A stretch of DNA of 64,000 bases from Desulfuromonas sp. AOP6 (GCF_009731355.2 NZ_AP022810.1:868001-932000), one strand, 5' to 3'. Counted from the stretch's first letter, positions 24,659 through 33,472 are shown. Notes: generated from the letters alone by a model not told the origin. Program-made: numbers and translations.

Positions 24659-24943
24659 TATAGTTCTGGGGACACCATACCTAACTATTTCTTGACGCCC
24701 CACAATTCTTTCATTAGTTACCCATCAGGTGCCTAAGGGGTTGCAGGTGGATGAGGTGGTGGAGCTTGGTGCGATTGTTTGGCAGATGGGACTTGTTGAA
24801 GAGGCGCAGGCGGGTTGATTAAGCAGTTATGGGCCTGTTTTTGGGGTCAAAAATGTGCCTATAGCGGCGAATAACGCACTTTTATGGGATGTTATTCCTG
24901 TAAAAACAGATGGTTAGCTTGGTCCGACCCCGGAGTGTCTCTC
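24659..24943 (+). repeat. 285-bp direct repeat, copy 1
   Basis: It aligns base for base with 25661-25945, with about five mismatches and no gaps by hand count. It begins TATAGTTCTGGGGACACCAT and ends GGAGTGTCTCTC. The GGGGACACCATAC part resembles sequence I associate with ends of REP/RAYT (IS200-like) elements. The interior contains a frame ending WQMGLVEEAQAG and then a stop, possibly the tail of a lost gene. The remaining part of this gene-free stretch (24944-25007) shows nothing. Confidence 0.9.
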
Positions 24944-25007
24944 TGGTTTCTTGGTCCGACCTCGGCTTACGTCTCTACTTAAATAAACTATATAGCTTCA
25001 GGGGGCA

Positions 25008-25634
25008 ATGATGGGCTGGGATAACGAAAGGGAAAAGAAAAATATTCATGTAGCTGAACCGGAACCAAAGTCGAGTTCAAACACAGAAGGCCCGAGTATT
25101 TTTAATACATTAATAACTCAATTTAAAAAAACTGAAGTTTATCAAGTATTTTTTGTGAGGGTTAAGAGAAAGAAATACACATCAATTGCGCTATATCTCC
25201 TTTGGATCATTTTTTTAGTGATAGGTCTTGTTTCTATGCCAATTGACTCTATTTATAAGATAGAAGACATGAAAAAAGAAGTTGGTATATTGGTAAAATA
25301 TAAAAAATACAGAAAAAGCTCAGACAAGATATATATAAAGAAGAATAATGGAGATACACTTAAGTATTATGCACATATAAGCAACAAGACAAAGCTAGAT
25401 CTTGAAAAAAATATTAATAAAAACATAACATACTACTATGAAGATAGGTTCATATTTTTTAGACTTGTTGACTATATTTATGAAATTGAAGTCGGTGATA
25501 ATAAAATCTTCAATTACAATTATGATTTAAAAATCTCTTCGAAAGCAGATTTGAAGATATTCTCGGGAATATGTTTGGTTTTTTCTTTTTTGCCAATTTG
25601 TTGTGTCTGGCTGTTAAACAGAAATCAAGAATGA
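25008..25634 (+). CDS. AT-rich two-helix membrane protein, paralogue 2
   Basis: A 208-residue protein with the same plan as its neighbour upstream: charged N-terminus, the shared motif FKKTEVYQVFFVRVKRKKY, a membrane helix (IALYLLWIIFLVIGLVSM), a lysine/tyrosine-rich external middle (VKYKKYRKSSDKIYIKKNNG) and a C-terminal helix (IFSGICLVFSFLPICCVWLL). Very AT-rich. Position between two near-identical repeats suggests a tandem duplication of gene plus repeat, with the proteins now well diverged. Function unknown. Confidence 0.6.
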   Translation: MMGWDNEREKKNIHVAEPEPKSSSNTEGPSIFNTLITQFKKTEVYQVFFVRVKRKKYTSIALYLLWIIFLVIGLVSMPIDSIYKIEDMKKEVGILVKYKKYRKSSDKIYIKKNNGDTLKYYAHISNKTKLDLEKNINKNITYYYEDRFIFFRLVDYIYEIEVGDNKIFNYNYDLKISSKADLKIFSGICLVFSFLPICCVWLLNRNQE

Positions 25635-25660
25635 TAATAGAATAATAAGGAGACAGTATG

Positions 25661-25945
25661 TATAGTTCTGGGGACACCATACCTAACTATTTCTTGACGC
25701 CCCATAATTCTTTCATTAGTTACCCATCAGGTGCCTAAGGGGTTGCAGGTGGATGAATTGGTGGAGCTTGGTGCGATTGTTTGGCAGATGGGACTTGTTG
25801 AAGAGGCGCAGGCGGGTTGATTAAGCAGTTATGGGTCTGTTTTTGGGGTCAAAAATGTGCCTATAGCGGCGAACAACGCACTTTTATGGGATGTTATTCC
25901 TGTAAAAACAGATGGTTAGCTTGGTCCGACCCCGGAGTGTCTCTC
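25661..25945 (+). repeat. 285-bp direct repeat, copy 2
   Basis: Second copy, offset exactly 1002 bases from the first. Differences seen include CACAATTC/CATAATTC, GATGAGGTGG/GATGAATTGG, GGGCCTG/GGGTCTG and GCGAATAAC/GCGAACAAC. The similarity ends sharply at both sides. Confidence 0.9.
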
Positions 25946-25998
25946 GTCTCTGCCGCGAGCTTAGACACAAAGATCCATCCCCTGAGCCAACCTGGGGG

Positions 25999-27267
25999 TC
26001 ACTGCTGCCACAGATGCAGGGTGGTGCGGATGATTTCGAAATAGCCTGGTGCCCGCACAACTTCTTGATATCCCGGAACGGCTCCCACCCACTTGCCCAG
26101 GCGGACGTTGCGTTCCTGTGTGAGATAAAGGGTGGGCAATCCCATAAGCGCCGGTCCGTCCATGCCGGCAGTGGTAACGCCAATCTGGCCCACCAGTCCG
26201 TGGCGGCATCTCAACTCTTCAAACAGGTGCAGTTGCGCCCGGCGCATGTCCGGCCCCTGGAAAAGCGGCTCTTTCCAGCAAAGGGTCAGGTCGACTCCGC
26301 TTGTCGGAATAAGGTCGGCGGGAACGGCATCGCCGAAAAAGATGGGAGTGAGCCCGGCATTCACTACCCGTTCAGAAAGCTGACGCAACTCATCAAAACA
26401 GGTATTGCGCAGGGCATCGTGGTCACCCGTTCGTACCCAAAGCAGCACCTTCTGTCCTGGATTCCCTCCCACCTGGCCATCGATCCATGATCTTAAGGAA
26501 GCTTCTGGCGGTTTATCTCCCAAAAACGCTGCGCGAAGAGTGATCTGTGCTTCTGCCGCGTCGGCGTGAAAAGCCTCAGCGATAATATGAGTCAGATGCT
26601 TGGGACTCGCCGGACGAGGCCGATAGGGGCGAAGGGATCCTTCCAGCCCGGCATCGCGAAGGAAGCGTTTGGCCTGCAACTCCTGGGCAGCGCCAGGTTT
26701 GATCTGGATGGGAACGCCGGCAAGCAGTGCCGCAGCAGCCAGGTACCAGCCTTCGCCAAAGGAAAATCCGGGATCGGCGTGGAAGGTGTAAGCGCGGTTC
26801 CGCTCCATGACGATTTTCCTGGCGGCGGTCGCGGCCATTTCGGCTCTGCGGGCGACCTCCCTCGCTTTGGCCGTATCAAGTAGCCGCGCAAAACGTGCGG
26901 CCGCCAATGCCGCCTCTTCCGCATTGCCAGCGATCTGCTCGACGCGCTGCCAGCCGTCTTCGCAATCTTCCAATGTGGGCGCCCGCTGCGCTCCGCGAGA
27001 GAGCTGCCCGGCACCATAGCGTGCATCCTCTGCCCGGGCTCCTAAAGCCCGCACCAACACCCATAGGAGCAAGTCAACCTCTTCGCTTTCCTGCATGGTG
27101 TCCAGCGCCCCTGTGGCCAATAGAACAACCTGCTCCAGCCGCGATCGATAGTCATCGCGCACTCCGGGCAGATGCAGCGATCCCTCCAACGCCGTGGCTT
27201 CCTCCAGCAGAGTGGCCGCCTTTTGTGCGAGCCCTCCGCCATCCCTTTCGTGATGCAGGCTCCTCAT
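25999..27267 (-). CDS. Hypothetical protein, possibly GT-B glycosyltransferase-like
   Basis: 422 residues from the ATG that overlaps the epimerase stop as TGATG; an ATG seven codons upstream is the alternative. The N-terminal half is helical and alanine-rich (ALAAARFARLLDTAKAREVA). The C-terminal half looks like an alpha/beta nucleotide-sugar fold: KVLLWVRTGDHDALRN, LTPIFFGDAVP, GVTTAGMDGPALMGLPTLYL. The last segment (recognise-and-choose loop with G-x-D-GPALMGLPT) recalls GT-B fucosyltransferase- or heptosyltransferase-like proteins. Being coupled to a sugar-nucleotide epimerase gene supports a role in glycan synthesis. Family is not certain. Confidence 0.6.
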   Translation of the reverse strand: MRSLHHERDGGGLAQKAATLLEEATALEGSLHLPGVRDDYRSRLEQVVLLATGALDTMQESEEVDLLLWVLVRALGARAEDARYGAGQLSRGAQRAPTLEDCEDGWQRVEQIAGNAEEAALAAARFARLLDTAKAREVARRAEMAATAARKIVMERNRAYTFHADPGFSFGEGWYLAAAALLAGVPIQIKPGAAQELQAKRFLRDAGLEGSLRPYRPRPASPKHLTHIIAEAFHADAAEAQITLRAAFLGDKPPEASLRSWIDGQVGGNPGQKVLLWVRTGDHDALRNTCFDELRQLSERVVNAGLTPIFFGDAVPADLIPTSGVDLTLCWKEPLFQGPDMRRAQLHLFEELRCRHGLVGQIGVTTAGMDGPALMGLPTLYLTQERNVRLGKWVGAVPGYQEVVRAPGYFEIIRTTLHLWQQ

Positions 27268-28277
27268 CACAGTAGCTTCTTTGACCATGTTTTCGGCGCG
27301 AGCGGCCCGTCTATTTCCAACTCCACATTGTGTAAAAAGGGGCGGGGTCCGCGAGATTTTATCCAGTCGATCATCACGGCCAAGCCCTCTTCGAGTTTTA
27401 CCTTCGGCTGGTAAGCAAGGAGTCGCCGGGCTTTTTCGGCGCAGCAGTTGGCAAAGTAAACCTCTTGGGGACGTCCATCGATCCGGTTCGGCTGCAGATC
27501 AAAATCGAGCAGCCTGGCAATAGTGGCGGCTAACTCGTTGATGGTCACAAACTCATCGTCGGGACCGATATTGATCACCTCCCGGACACAGCGGTCGTCT
27601 GTGGCCATCCGCAGCAGTGGATCGACCACATCGGAGACAAAACTGAAGCAGCGCCGCTGGTTGCCGTCCCCGTAGATATAGGGTTGACGTCCTTGCAACA
27701 TCAGGTTGATGAAAATAGCGGCCACATTGCGATAAGGATCGTCGTACCGCTGCCGCGGCCCGATGATATTGTGAGGAACCGCCACCACCCACTCCATACC
27801 GTGGGTTTCGGCAATATTGGCCAGAAGCCGTTCCGCGCTCCATTTGGCGATGCCGTAGGGATCCTGGGGAGCCGGCACCATATCCTCGGTAAACGGGACC
27901 TCATTGGTGCCATACCTGGCCATGGACGAACAGAGAACGAAGCGCCCCACTCCTCCGGCCGCTGCCGCGGAAACAACGCCACTGGTCGCCGTGACAACGT
28001 TCCGGGTGACCAGATGTGGGCTGAATACGGAGAGGCCTTCGTAGGCGGTGGCAGCGCAATGGTAGACAATATCGATGTCTTTCATCAAAACGGCCAGTGG
28101 CCCAAAATCATTGCAGTCAATTTGATGAAACACGGCGCCAGTCGGAACATTGTCAAGGTAGCCACCCGTCAGGTTGTCACATCCCGAAACCCGGTACCCT
28201 TCAGCCAGACACCTGTCCGCAATATGACTCCCTAAGAAACCTGCTATCCCCGTAATGAAAATTTGTTTTCCGCCCAA
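27267..28277 (-). CDS. NAD-dependent epimerase/dehydratase (extended SDR)
   Basis: The start is set at TTG eight bases after GGAG, giving LGGKQIFITGIAGFLGSHIA; a GTG three codons earlier is possible. About 336 residues. The N-terminal Rossmann motif is TGIAGFLGSH. The catalytic region has CSSMARYG and YGIAKWSAE (Tyr-x-x-x-Lys), then GPRQRYDDPYRNVAAIFI, YGDGNQRRCFSFVSDVV and NIGPDDEFVTINELA, all typical of UDP-glucose 4-epimerase/dTDP-glucose dehydratase-like enzymes. It acts on a nucleotide sugar in the cytoplasm; the exact substrate is unclear. First gene of a two-gene unit. Confidence 0.85.
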   Translation of the reverse strand: MGGKQIFITGIAGFLGSHIADRCLAEGYRVSGCDNLTGGYLDNVPTGAVFHQIDCNDFGPLAVLMKDIDIVYHCAATAYEGLSVFSPHLVTRNVVTATSGVVSAAAAGGVGRFVLCSSMARYGTNEVPFTEDMVPAPQDPYGIAKWSAERLLANIAETHGMEWVVAVPHNIIGPRQRYDDPYRNVAAIFINLMLQGRQPYIYGDGNQRRCFSFVSDVVDPLLRMATDDRCVREVINIGPDDEFVTINELAATIARLLDFDLQPNRIDGRPQEVYFANCCAEKARRLLAYQPKVKLEEGLAVMIDWIKSRGPRPFLHNVELEIDGPLAPKTWSKKLL

Positions 28278-28389
28278 TTGAAGCACTCCATACCGGATTT
28301 TTTTATTAGAACCTGAATTAAGTGAATGATCCGGCGAATCATAGCACAAGTCATTGAATTGTTGATCTGCTGTCAATTTTGACACACCC

Positions 28390-28505
28390 TCAGCACAGGG
28401 TCCAACGGTGGAAAACATTACAATCAAATGGAATTAGATGCAAAACTGTTTTACAGTGGGTCAAGGTTGCACGCCGTTGATGGGTTAGATTTCGATGCCG
28501 ATTGA
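28390..28505 (+). repeat. Dispersed 116-bp repeat, copy B, with a 25-codon ORF
   Basis: Gap-free match to 22041-22156. Its frame from ATG 28428 to TGA 28505 encodes MELDAKLFYSGSRLHAVDGL followed by DFDAD, sharing M-LD-K-F-S-SRL-AVDG-DFD-D with copy A. Most differences change residues, so selection on the peptide is not proven. It sits in the gap between the epimerase and a divergent membrane-protein gene; the rest of that gap (28278-28389 and 28506-28676) shows no gene. Confidence 0.8.
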
Positions 28506-28676
28506 CACAAGAGAATTGCAATGGCAACATGTCGAATGCCAAGGACAGGGCAATGACTAAAACTGATATCGTAAAAAGAATCACCCTCTACGGAGATATT
28601 TAAACTAGGCTTAATGGGAATGTATATGTAGCCATCTATTCTCTATGGATGGCTTCTTTACTGTGAGGTGGGGGGA

Positions 28677-29648
28677 ATGGGAAATATATACCGTATTATT
28701 ACAACGGGTGAAATTAGTTCTGGTACAACCAAAAAGGAAGTCGAAGAAAACCTTGCACAACTATGTAAGTACGACCAGGCCAAGCTTGAAAAGGTTTTTT
28801 CAGGGGAAAAGTTTATTTTCAAGTCCAATATTGAGTTGGATGTTGCTCGCCGCTACAAAAACGCCTTGGATAAAACTGGGATCGTTTGCCAGATTGAACC
28901 ACTGACAAATTCCCCATCTACAAGTAACGGAACGTCAGACTCATCACAAACAACAATCGCTAGCCAAGAGCGAAAGAACCTTGGACGGGAAAGGGGGGAT
29001 TCTCCTGAAATAACCAATCCGAGCAGCAAAAGGGTCTATGTCTTGCTGGCAATACTCGTGATTTTAGCTGTTTCAGGCGGGGTGTTCTATTCGCTACCCA
29101 AGCATTACCAGTACGAAGTGACAGATTCGTTCAAACGTTTTACCGCACCAAACTTCATCCATGCGCTAGACCAATTCGGCGATGAAAACCAGGCGGACGT
29201 TATTCGAGAATTTAAAAGTCGAGGCTATGAATTCAATTGTTATGGTGGGTTGCGTCATGAGGAACTTGTTATAAAGGGCGATGATTATGTATGTTGGGCA
29301 CCACTCAAGTCAGCTTACGATAACATCCCTGCAAGATTTCTGACATTTAGCTTTAAAGAGAAAAAATTACATGCTGTACGACTTGAGTTTCCTGACACTT
29401 CTTTACCTTTAGTGAAAGATTACCTTGGCAAAACACTGAATAAAATGAAGCGCCTAGACACATTGCCGGGATGTGATTTTGGAACAGATAATTTTGGTTA
29501 CCGATTACTCGTCTGGGGCAACGAAAATAGTCATGTTGCCACAAGTGCTGGAACCCCTGACGGTCAACCCTTTATTGTGCTGTGGGCCAACGTTTCGCCT
29601 TGTGACCAGAATCAAAATTCACCCTTCAAAACAGGCGGCGAATTCTAA
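28677..29648 (+). CDS. Membrane-anchored hypothetical protein with small N-terminal fold
   Basis: The start is the ATG preceded by GAGGTG (MGNIYRIITTGEISSGTTKK), 323 residues. Residues 1-~75 form a small alpha/beta unit (EENLAQLCKYDQAKLEKVFS, then DVARRYKNALDKTGIVCQIE) that I have seen at the N-terminus of various bacterial membrane proteins. A polar Ser/Thr-rich linker follows, then one membrane helix (VYVLLAILVILAVSGGVFYS) and a ~190-residue external domain with five cysteines. No enzymatic motif seen. Function unknown. Confidence 0.65.
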   Translation: MGNIYRIITTGEISSGTTKKEVEENLAQLCKYDQAKLEKVFSGEKFIFKSNIELDVARRYKNALDKTGIVCQIEPLTNSPSTSNGTSDSSQTTIASQERKNLGRERGDSPEITNPSSKRVYVLLAILVILAVSGGVFYSLPKHYQYEVTDSFKRFTAPNFIHALDQFGDENQADVIREFKSRGYEFNCYGGLRHEELVIKGDDYVCWAPLKSAYDNIPARFLTFSFKEKKLHAVRLEFPDTSLPLVKDYLGKTLNKMKRLDTLPGCDFGTDNFGYRLLVWGNENSHVATSAGTPDGQPFIVLWANVSPCDQNQNSPFKTGGEF

Positions 29649-29776
29649 TGAACTCCCAAAACGAGCCTGTAGAAGAAGTAAAGTGTCACAGGCATTCTCG
29701 TTTGACATCCCCAAGGCTAAGACTATTCTTTTTCCATTGAACATCCTGCACTTAATAACACGATGGAGACGGATAT

Positions 29777-30817
29777 ATGTCCCGGCCCAACGATACGTCT
29801 TTTTACCGAACGCTCTCCCTGGGCAGTGATCTCGCCCTGCGCCGTGGTTTTATGGTCGTGAATGAACCATTGCTTGGAAACTTTCGTTTTGGCCGTCTTC
29901 TGGAGGTTCTCGACAAAGTCGCTGAAGAAACGGCGCTCCAATACGTTCGTCAATTCTTTCCCGAAGCCCGCGTGGTGACGGCCGCCATTGACGAAATTTT
30001 GATCAAGCACGCCGCCGATGTTACCCGTGATCTCGTGATAAAGGCCCGGATCAATCATGTCGGTCGCACGTCAATGGAAGTCGGCATCCGGGTCGAACAT
30101 CCGGGCGACCCGGAGGTTCATATTGCCTCCTGTTTTTTCACCATGGTGGCCAGGATCGGTGTCGGTAGTCAGTCCGAGAGCGTCACGATACCGCCGCTTG
30201 AGTACGCCGATGACCTTGAAAAACAACGCTATGCGAATGCCATTGCCAGCCGGGAGGCTTACCGGACAGCGCAGAGCGTGGCGCAGGAGCCGCCCACGCG
30301 GGAGGAATATGACCTGTTGAATCGTTTGCATCGCGCCCAGGAGGAGCCGAACTTCAATGGCCTGATCGCCAGTCAGCTGGTGGCCGATTCCTGGGAACGC
30401 ATGTACCCCGAGCAGGAGAATGTCCCCACCACGATTTTCGGTGGTTACCTGGTCCGACGAGCTTATGAACTCTCGTCGATCTGCGCCGAACTGGTGGCTC
30501 CCAACCGACCGGTCATTGTTGCCGTGAACCGGATCAATTTCTTTCACCCCGTCCGTCTCGGGGACAAGCTCCACTTCACCACCCGTGTGGTTTACACAGG
30601 AAAAACATCGGTGTCCGTCGAGGCAAACATCCGGCGAATAAGCCGCGACCGCACCAGTCAGGCGCTTTCAAATTCCTGCCTGTTTACCTTTGTGAACGTC
30701 AACAAGGATTTGACTCCCCAGCCAGTACCGACCATTTATCCCACCACCTACGGTGAGGACGCCCGCTACCTGCAAGCATTTCGTCGCAGCAAGGGATTGG
30801 GGCGACACCAGCATTAG
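29777..30817 (+). CDS. Acyl-CoA thioesterase, double hotdog
   Basis: A 346-residue protein with two hotdog domains. The first contains FRFGRLLEVLDKVAEETALQ, then DVTRDLVIKARINHVGRTSM. The second contains TTIFGGYLVRRAYELSSICA, then FFHPVRLGDKLHFTTRVVYT and GKTSVSVEANIRR. The N...GG(Y/F)LxR...E pattern and VxFxxPVxxGD match YciA/ACOT-type acyl-CoA hydrolases. It would release free acids from acyl-CoA in the cytoplasm. The gene stands alone, about 130 bases after the membrane protein, and is followed by repeat remnants. Confidence 0.88.
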   Translation: MSRPNDTSFYRTLSLGSDLALRRGFMVVNEPLLGNFRFGRLLEVLDKVAEETALQYVRQFFPEARVVTAAIDEILIKHAADVTRDLVIKARINHVGRTSMEVGIRVEHPGDPEVHIASCFFTMVARIGVGSQSESVTIPPLEYADDLEKQRYANAIASREAYRTAQSVAQEPPTREEYDLLNRLHRAQEEPNFNGLIASQLVADSWERMYPEQENVPTTIFGGYLVRRAYELSSICAELVAPNRPVIVAVNRINFFHPVRLGDKLHFTTRVVYTGKTSVSVEANIRRISRDRTSQALSNSCLFTFVNVNKDLTPQPVPTIYPTTYGEDARYLQAFRRSKGLGRHQH

Positions 30818-30890
30818 GCCTCTTGATAGACTAAGGGATTTGTCGCCAGGCTGGAGACCGTGCTGGATCGTACGCTTAAACCGTGCAAGC

Positions 30891-30991
30891 CAGGGCCGAA
30901 GGGGAAGGGAATTAAGTAAGGTGTCCCCGGAATTGACCGGACAGGGCCGAAGGGGAAGGGAATTAAGTAAGGTGTCCCCGGAATTGACCGG
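30891..30991 (+). repeat. 51-bp tandem direct repeat, two copies
   Basis: Unit 1 (30891-30941) and unit 2 (30942-30991) are identical over 50 bases. Each contains ATTAAGTAAGGTGTCCCCGG, whose reverse complement CCGGGGACACCTTACTTAAT resembles the GGGGACACCATACCTAA start of the 285-bp repeats. The two repeat families may therefore share a mobile origin. Confidence 0.88.
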
Positions 30992-31012
30992 TTGACGTCC
31001 TCAAACTTTCAG

Positions 31013-31075
31013 TGTGCACGGAACCGTACGCACGGTGGTCTGGGAGGACGGCGGGGGTAACCCCGCCTCCTCGCC
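31013..31075 (+). other. Structured GC-rich patch, possible group II intron 3'-end remnant
   Basis: Two nested hairpins: GTGCACG-GAAC-CGT..GCAC and GGAGGAC..GGCGGGG-GTAA-CCCCGCC..TCCTC, the second with a GNRA-type loop. The order and wording (GTGCACGGAACCGTACGCAC, then a GGGAGG purine stretch and GC hairpin) remind me of sequence after the reverse-transcriptase gene in bacterial group II introns. No reverse transcriptase is present, so at best it is a relic. Assignment is weak. Confidence 0.3.
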
Positions 31076-31095
31076 AATGCCGAAGATACCGGCTC

Positions 31096-31740
31096 TTATT
31101 CCAGAATTCGCTCCAGGCGTTCCAGGTCGTTGATGACGCGCCACTGCCCCTGGCCCTGTTCGACCTTGGCCTTCCAGTCTTCGAGGCGATCCATGTATTT
31201 GCGCGGGTCGATGATGTCGCCGCCTAGCTTGGTAACGTTGAGAGCGACCACCTCGATTCCTTCGAGTTGGAGCGGGATGTCGCGCACATAGCCCTTGGCC
31301 AGCTCCTGCTCCATGTCGGAGAAGACCAGGATCACCTTGCGCCCGGAGCCCGTCTCGTAGAGGAACTCGGCCGCTTGCAGGATGCCGCCGGTGATGTCGG
31401 TGTAAGGCGAACCCTTGACTTCCTTGACGAAGGTGTCGATGTTCTGCTTGAACTCGCGTTTCTGCTGATTGGAGACCGACGGCCGGCCGTCGAAGGTCAT
31501 TTTCTGCACGATATCTTTTTCACTGAAACTCCCGGTATCGATCCGGGCTACGGCGAGTGAATCCCCCGGCTGCAGGGTGCCGAGCAGGTAGTTGATGATC
31601 GCGGCGGCTTTGTCGAGCTCGCGGGTGTAGGTGCCGGAGGTGTCGAGCAGCATGTAGACCGCTTTCGAATGACTGGTGGTGTCGGTACAGCCGCCGGCGA
31701 GCAGCAGTAATCCGATCAGGATACAGGAGAGGCGTTTCAT
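31096..31740 (-). CDS. VWA-domain-like lipoprotein
   Basis: A 214-residue protein with a lipoprotein signal (CILIGLLLLAGGC, lipobox LAGGC) and a von Willebrand A-like domain: YMLLDTSGTYTRELDKA (a DxSxT-like metal site), a Thr/Asp region SPYTDITGGILQAAEFLYE and VILVFSDMEQELAKG. It would be anchored to a membrane and exposed in the periplasm. It overlaps by four bases (ATGA) the upstream membrane-protein gene, so the two are translated together. Role unknown; possibly a scaffold for the partner. Confidence 0.8.
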   Translation of the reverse strand: MKRLSCILIGLLLLAGGCTDTTSHSKAVYMLLDTSGTYTRELDKAAAIINYLLGTLQPGDSLAVARIDTGSFSEKDIVQKMTFDGRPSVSNQQKREFKQNIDTFVKEVKGSPYTDITGGILQAAEFLYETGSGRKVILVFSDMEQELAKGYVRDIPLQLEGIEVVALNVTKLGGDIIDPRKYMDRLEDWKAKVEQGQGQWRVINDLERLERILE

Positions 31741-33158
31741 GGATGCACCTCCTTGGGCGGGGTTTCGGATGTCGCCTGCACTGGCGCTTTTTTAAGTTTG
31801 TCCTCGATCCAGATCGCCGGAAAGATGGCCAGGTCGTACAGGGCGATGATCGCCTTGCCGGAATGATTGATGAGATTTCCGGTCAGCCGCAGCAGGAAGG
31901 CCGTGGTCCGCAGCAGAAAGCCGAGGGTCAGGCCAATCGCCGTGCGCGACGAATGGATAAACGATTCGAGCGGGATGGCGACAAAGGTCAGGGCAAAGGG
32001 CAGGACAAAGCCGAGGATCATCTGCCCGACGGTCGGGATTAGACTCGAGACCTGCCCGGCTGCAGCTTCTACTCCGGACAGTGAGTGCCGCAGCGCCTGC
32101 AGATCGGCGGCGATCTGGTCGCGCATGAAGGCGAGCGCTGATTCAACGCCGGCCAGGGTAAAGAGCAGGGTGAAGGAGATCCAGATCATCTTTCGCCGCA
32201 TCCGGTCATCGAGTTGTCCGATTACCGGGAACAGGTGGGTGATACGCAGCGATTCCATCAGGAACAGCCCCATGGAGATTTCAACCAGGATGATGACCAG
32301 GGCGGCAACATCGGAAACCTTGAAGCTGCCAATGTAGCTGCCGCCGCCCACCATCTCCGACATCGGCAGGGCGATCAGGTTGAAGTTGATGATGGCACCG
32401 CCGATGGCGATTATCATGACCAGACCGGAGATGACGAACTGGGTCAGGGACGAAGAGGAGAGGCGGCGCTCGGCTTCATCCGTGCCCAGGCGAATTTTCT
32501 CATATTCATCCATCTTGGCGGTAATCAGTTCCGAGCGTTCATGCAGGCCGTTGATGGTTTTGCCGACGTGCTCCAGGGTCTCGCTCAGTTTACGCCAGAC
32601 CGGCATCATTTTGTTGAGCAGGCTGTGGCGTCGCTGGCTCGACTTGCGGTAGTCGTCCATGGCCGATTTGTGGTGACGGTCGAGCGTCTTGTTGATTTCG
32701 CCGAGGATTTCGGCCACGCCGCCATCGGTGTTCGGAACCTGTGCTACCGCTTCGATCGCGGAAATCCAGGCTGGTGGTGAGGGGGGGGCTTCCGTGCTCT
32801 GCCGGTAGTCCTCGTCGATGCGGGTGATCAGGTCGGACATGCTGCGATGAAAGGCCGGGTACGTTTGCAGATCGCGTTTGACTACGGCATCGACCCGCTG
32901 GAATTCCCGCTCCAGTTCCTTCTCGATTTCACCGGCTCCGGCTGCCAGCAGAACTTCGCGGTTGCGCTGTCGCAGCTTGCTCTCGGTGAGCAGCAGGGAG
33001 CGGGCCGCCAGGCGCAGCGCCTGCGAGGCGATGCGGGTAAACGAGCGGACCATGCGATGGGCCTGATGCCGGGCCAGGTAGAGCAGGGCCAGCAACAGCA
33101 GGATCAGAATGGGGTACATGGAAAGCGGGTTTTTCTCAAACAGTGACAGTAGTGACAT
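31737..33158 (-). CDS. Large membrane protein paired with the VWA lipoprotein
   Basis: A 473-residue protein. It has an N-terminal membrane helix (MYPILILLLLALLYLA), a long charged coiled-coil/helical cytoplasmic part (residues ~40-230), then four to five membrane helices beginning FVISGLVMIIAIGGAIINFN, and a C-terminal amphipathic segment. No enzymatic motif is visible. It is first in a two-gene minus-strand unit with the VWA lipoprotein and has AGGAGG just before its ATG. Function unknown. Confidence 0.75.
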   Translation of the reverse strand: MSLLSLFEKNPLSMYPILILLLLALLYLARHQAHRMVRSFTRIASQALRLAARSLLLTESKLRQRNREVLLAAGAGEIEKELEREFQRVDAVVKRDLQTYPAFHRSMSDLITRIDEDYRQSTEAPPSPPAWISAIEAVAQVPNTDGGVAEILGEINKTLDRHHKSAMDDYRKSSQRRHSLLNKMMPVWRKLSETLEHVGKTINGLHERSELITAKMDEYEKIRLGTDEAERRLSSSSLTQFVISGLVMIIAIGGAIINFNLIALPMSEMVGGGSYIGSFKVSDVAALVIILVEISMGLFLMESLRITHLFPVIGQLDDRMRRKMIWISFTLLFTLAGVESALAFMRDQIAADLQALRHSLSGVEAAAGQVSSLIPTVGQMILGFVLPFALTFVAIPLESFIHSSRTAIGLTLGFLLRTTAFLLRLTGNLINHSGKAIIALYDLAIFPAIWIEDKLKKAPVQATSETPPKEVHP

Positions 33159-33472
33159 CGTTTCCTCCTTGAACCGACAGGTTCATGATATTGCATTGGT
33201 TCTCTCCATGCGTGGTTTCTGCAAGGTGAGTTCCAAGTCTGAGCCAGAAATGCAATCGCTATATATCTTGTTTATTCAGAAGGTTAGACGCCTGTGTCGA
33301 AGCGGGCAAGTATGTTTCGTGCTATGGAACAAAGCGATGTGACGTAGCGACGGTAACATTATTGGGCGGCAATCGCGCAGGCGTGCCCGCTGCCTGATTG
33401 TCGGCGTCGTCTTTGAAGGACCGTTCGTGCACAGCGGGTCCGGGCCCCAATATTTCTGTCCAAATATTTACG
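33159..33472. other. Intergenic region upstream of the glucan synthase promoter
   Basis: Spacer between two divergent units. No gene recognised. It includes the GC-rich stretch GCGGGTCCGGGCCC near 33438-33454, just before the promoter described next. No other structure identified. Confidence 0.4.
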
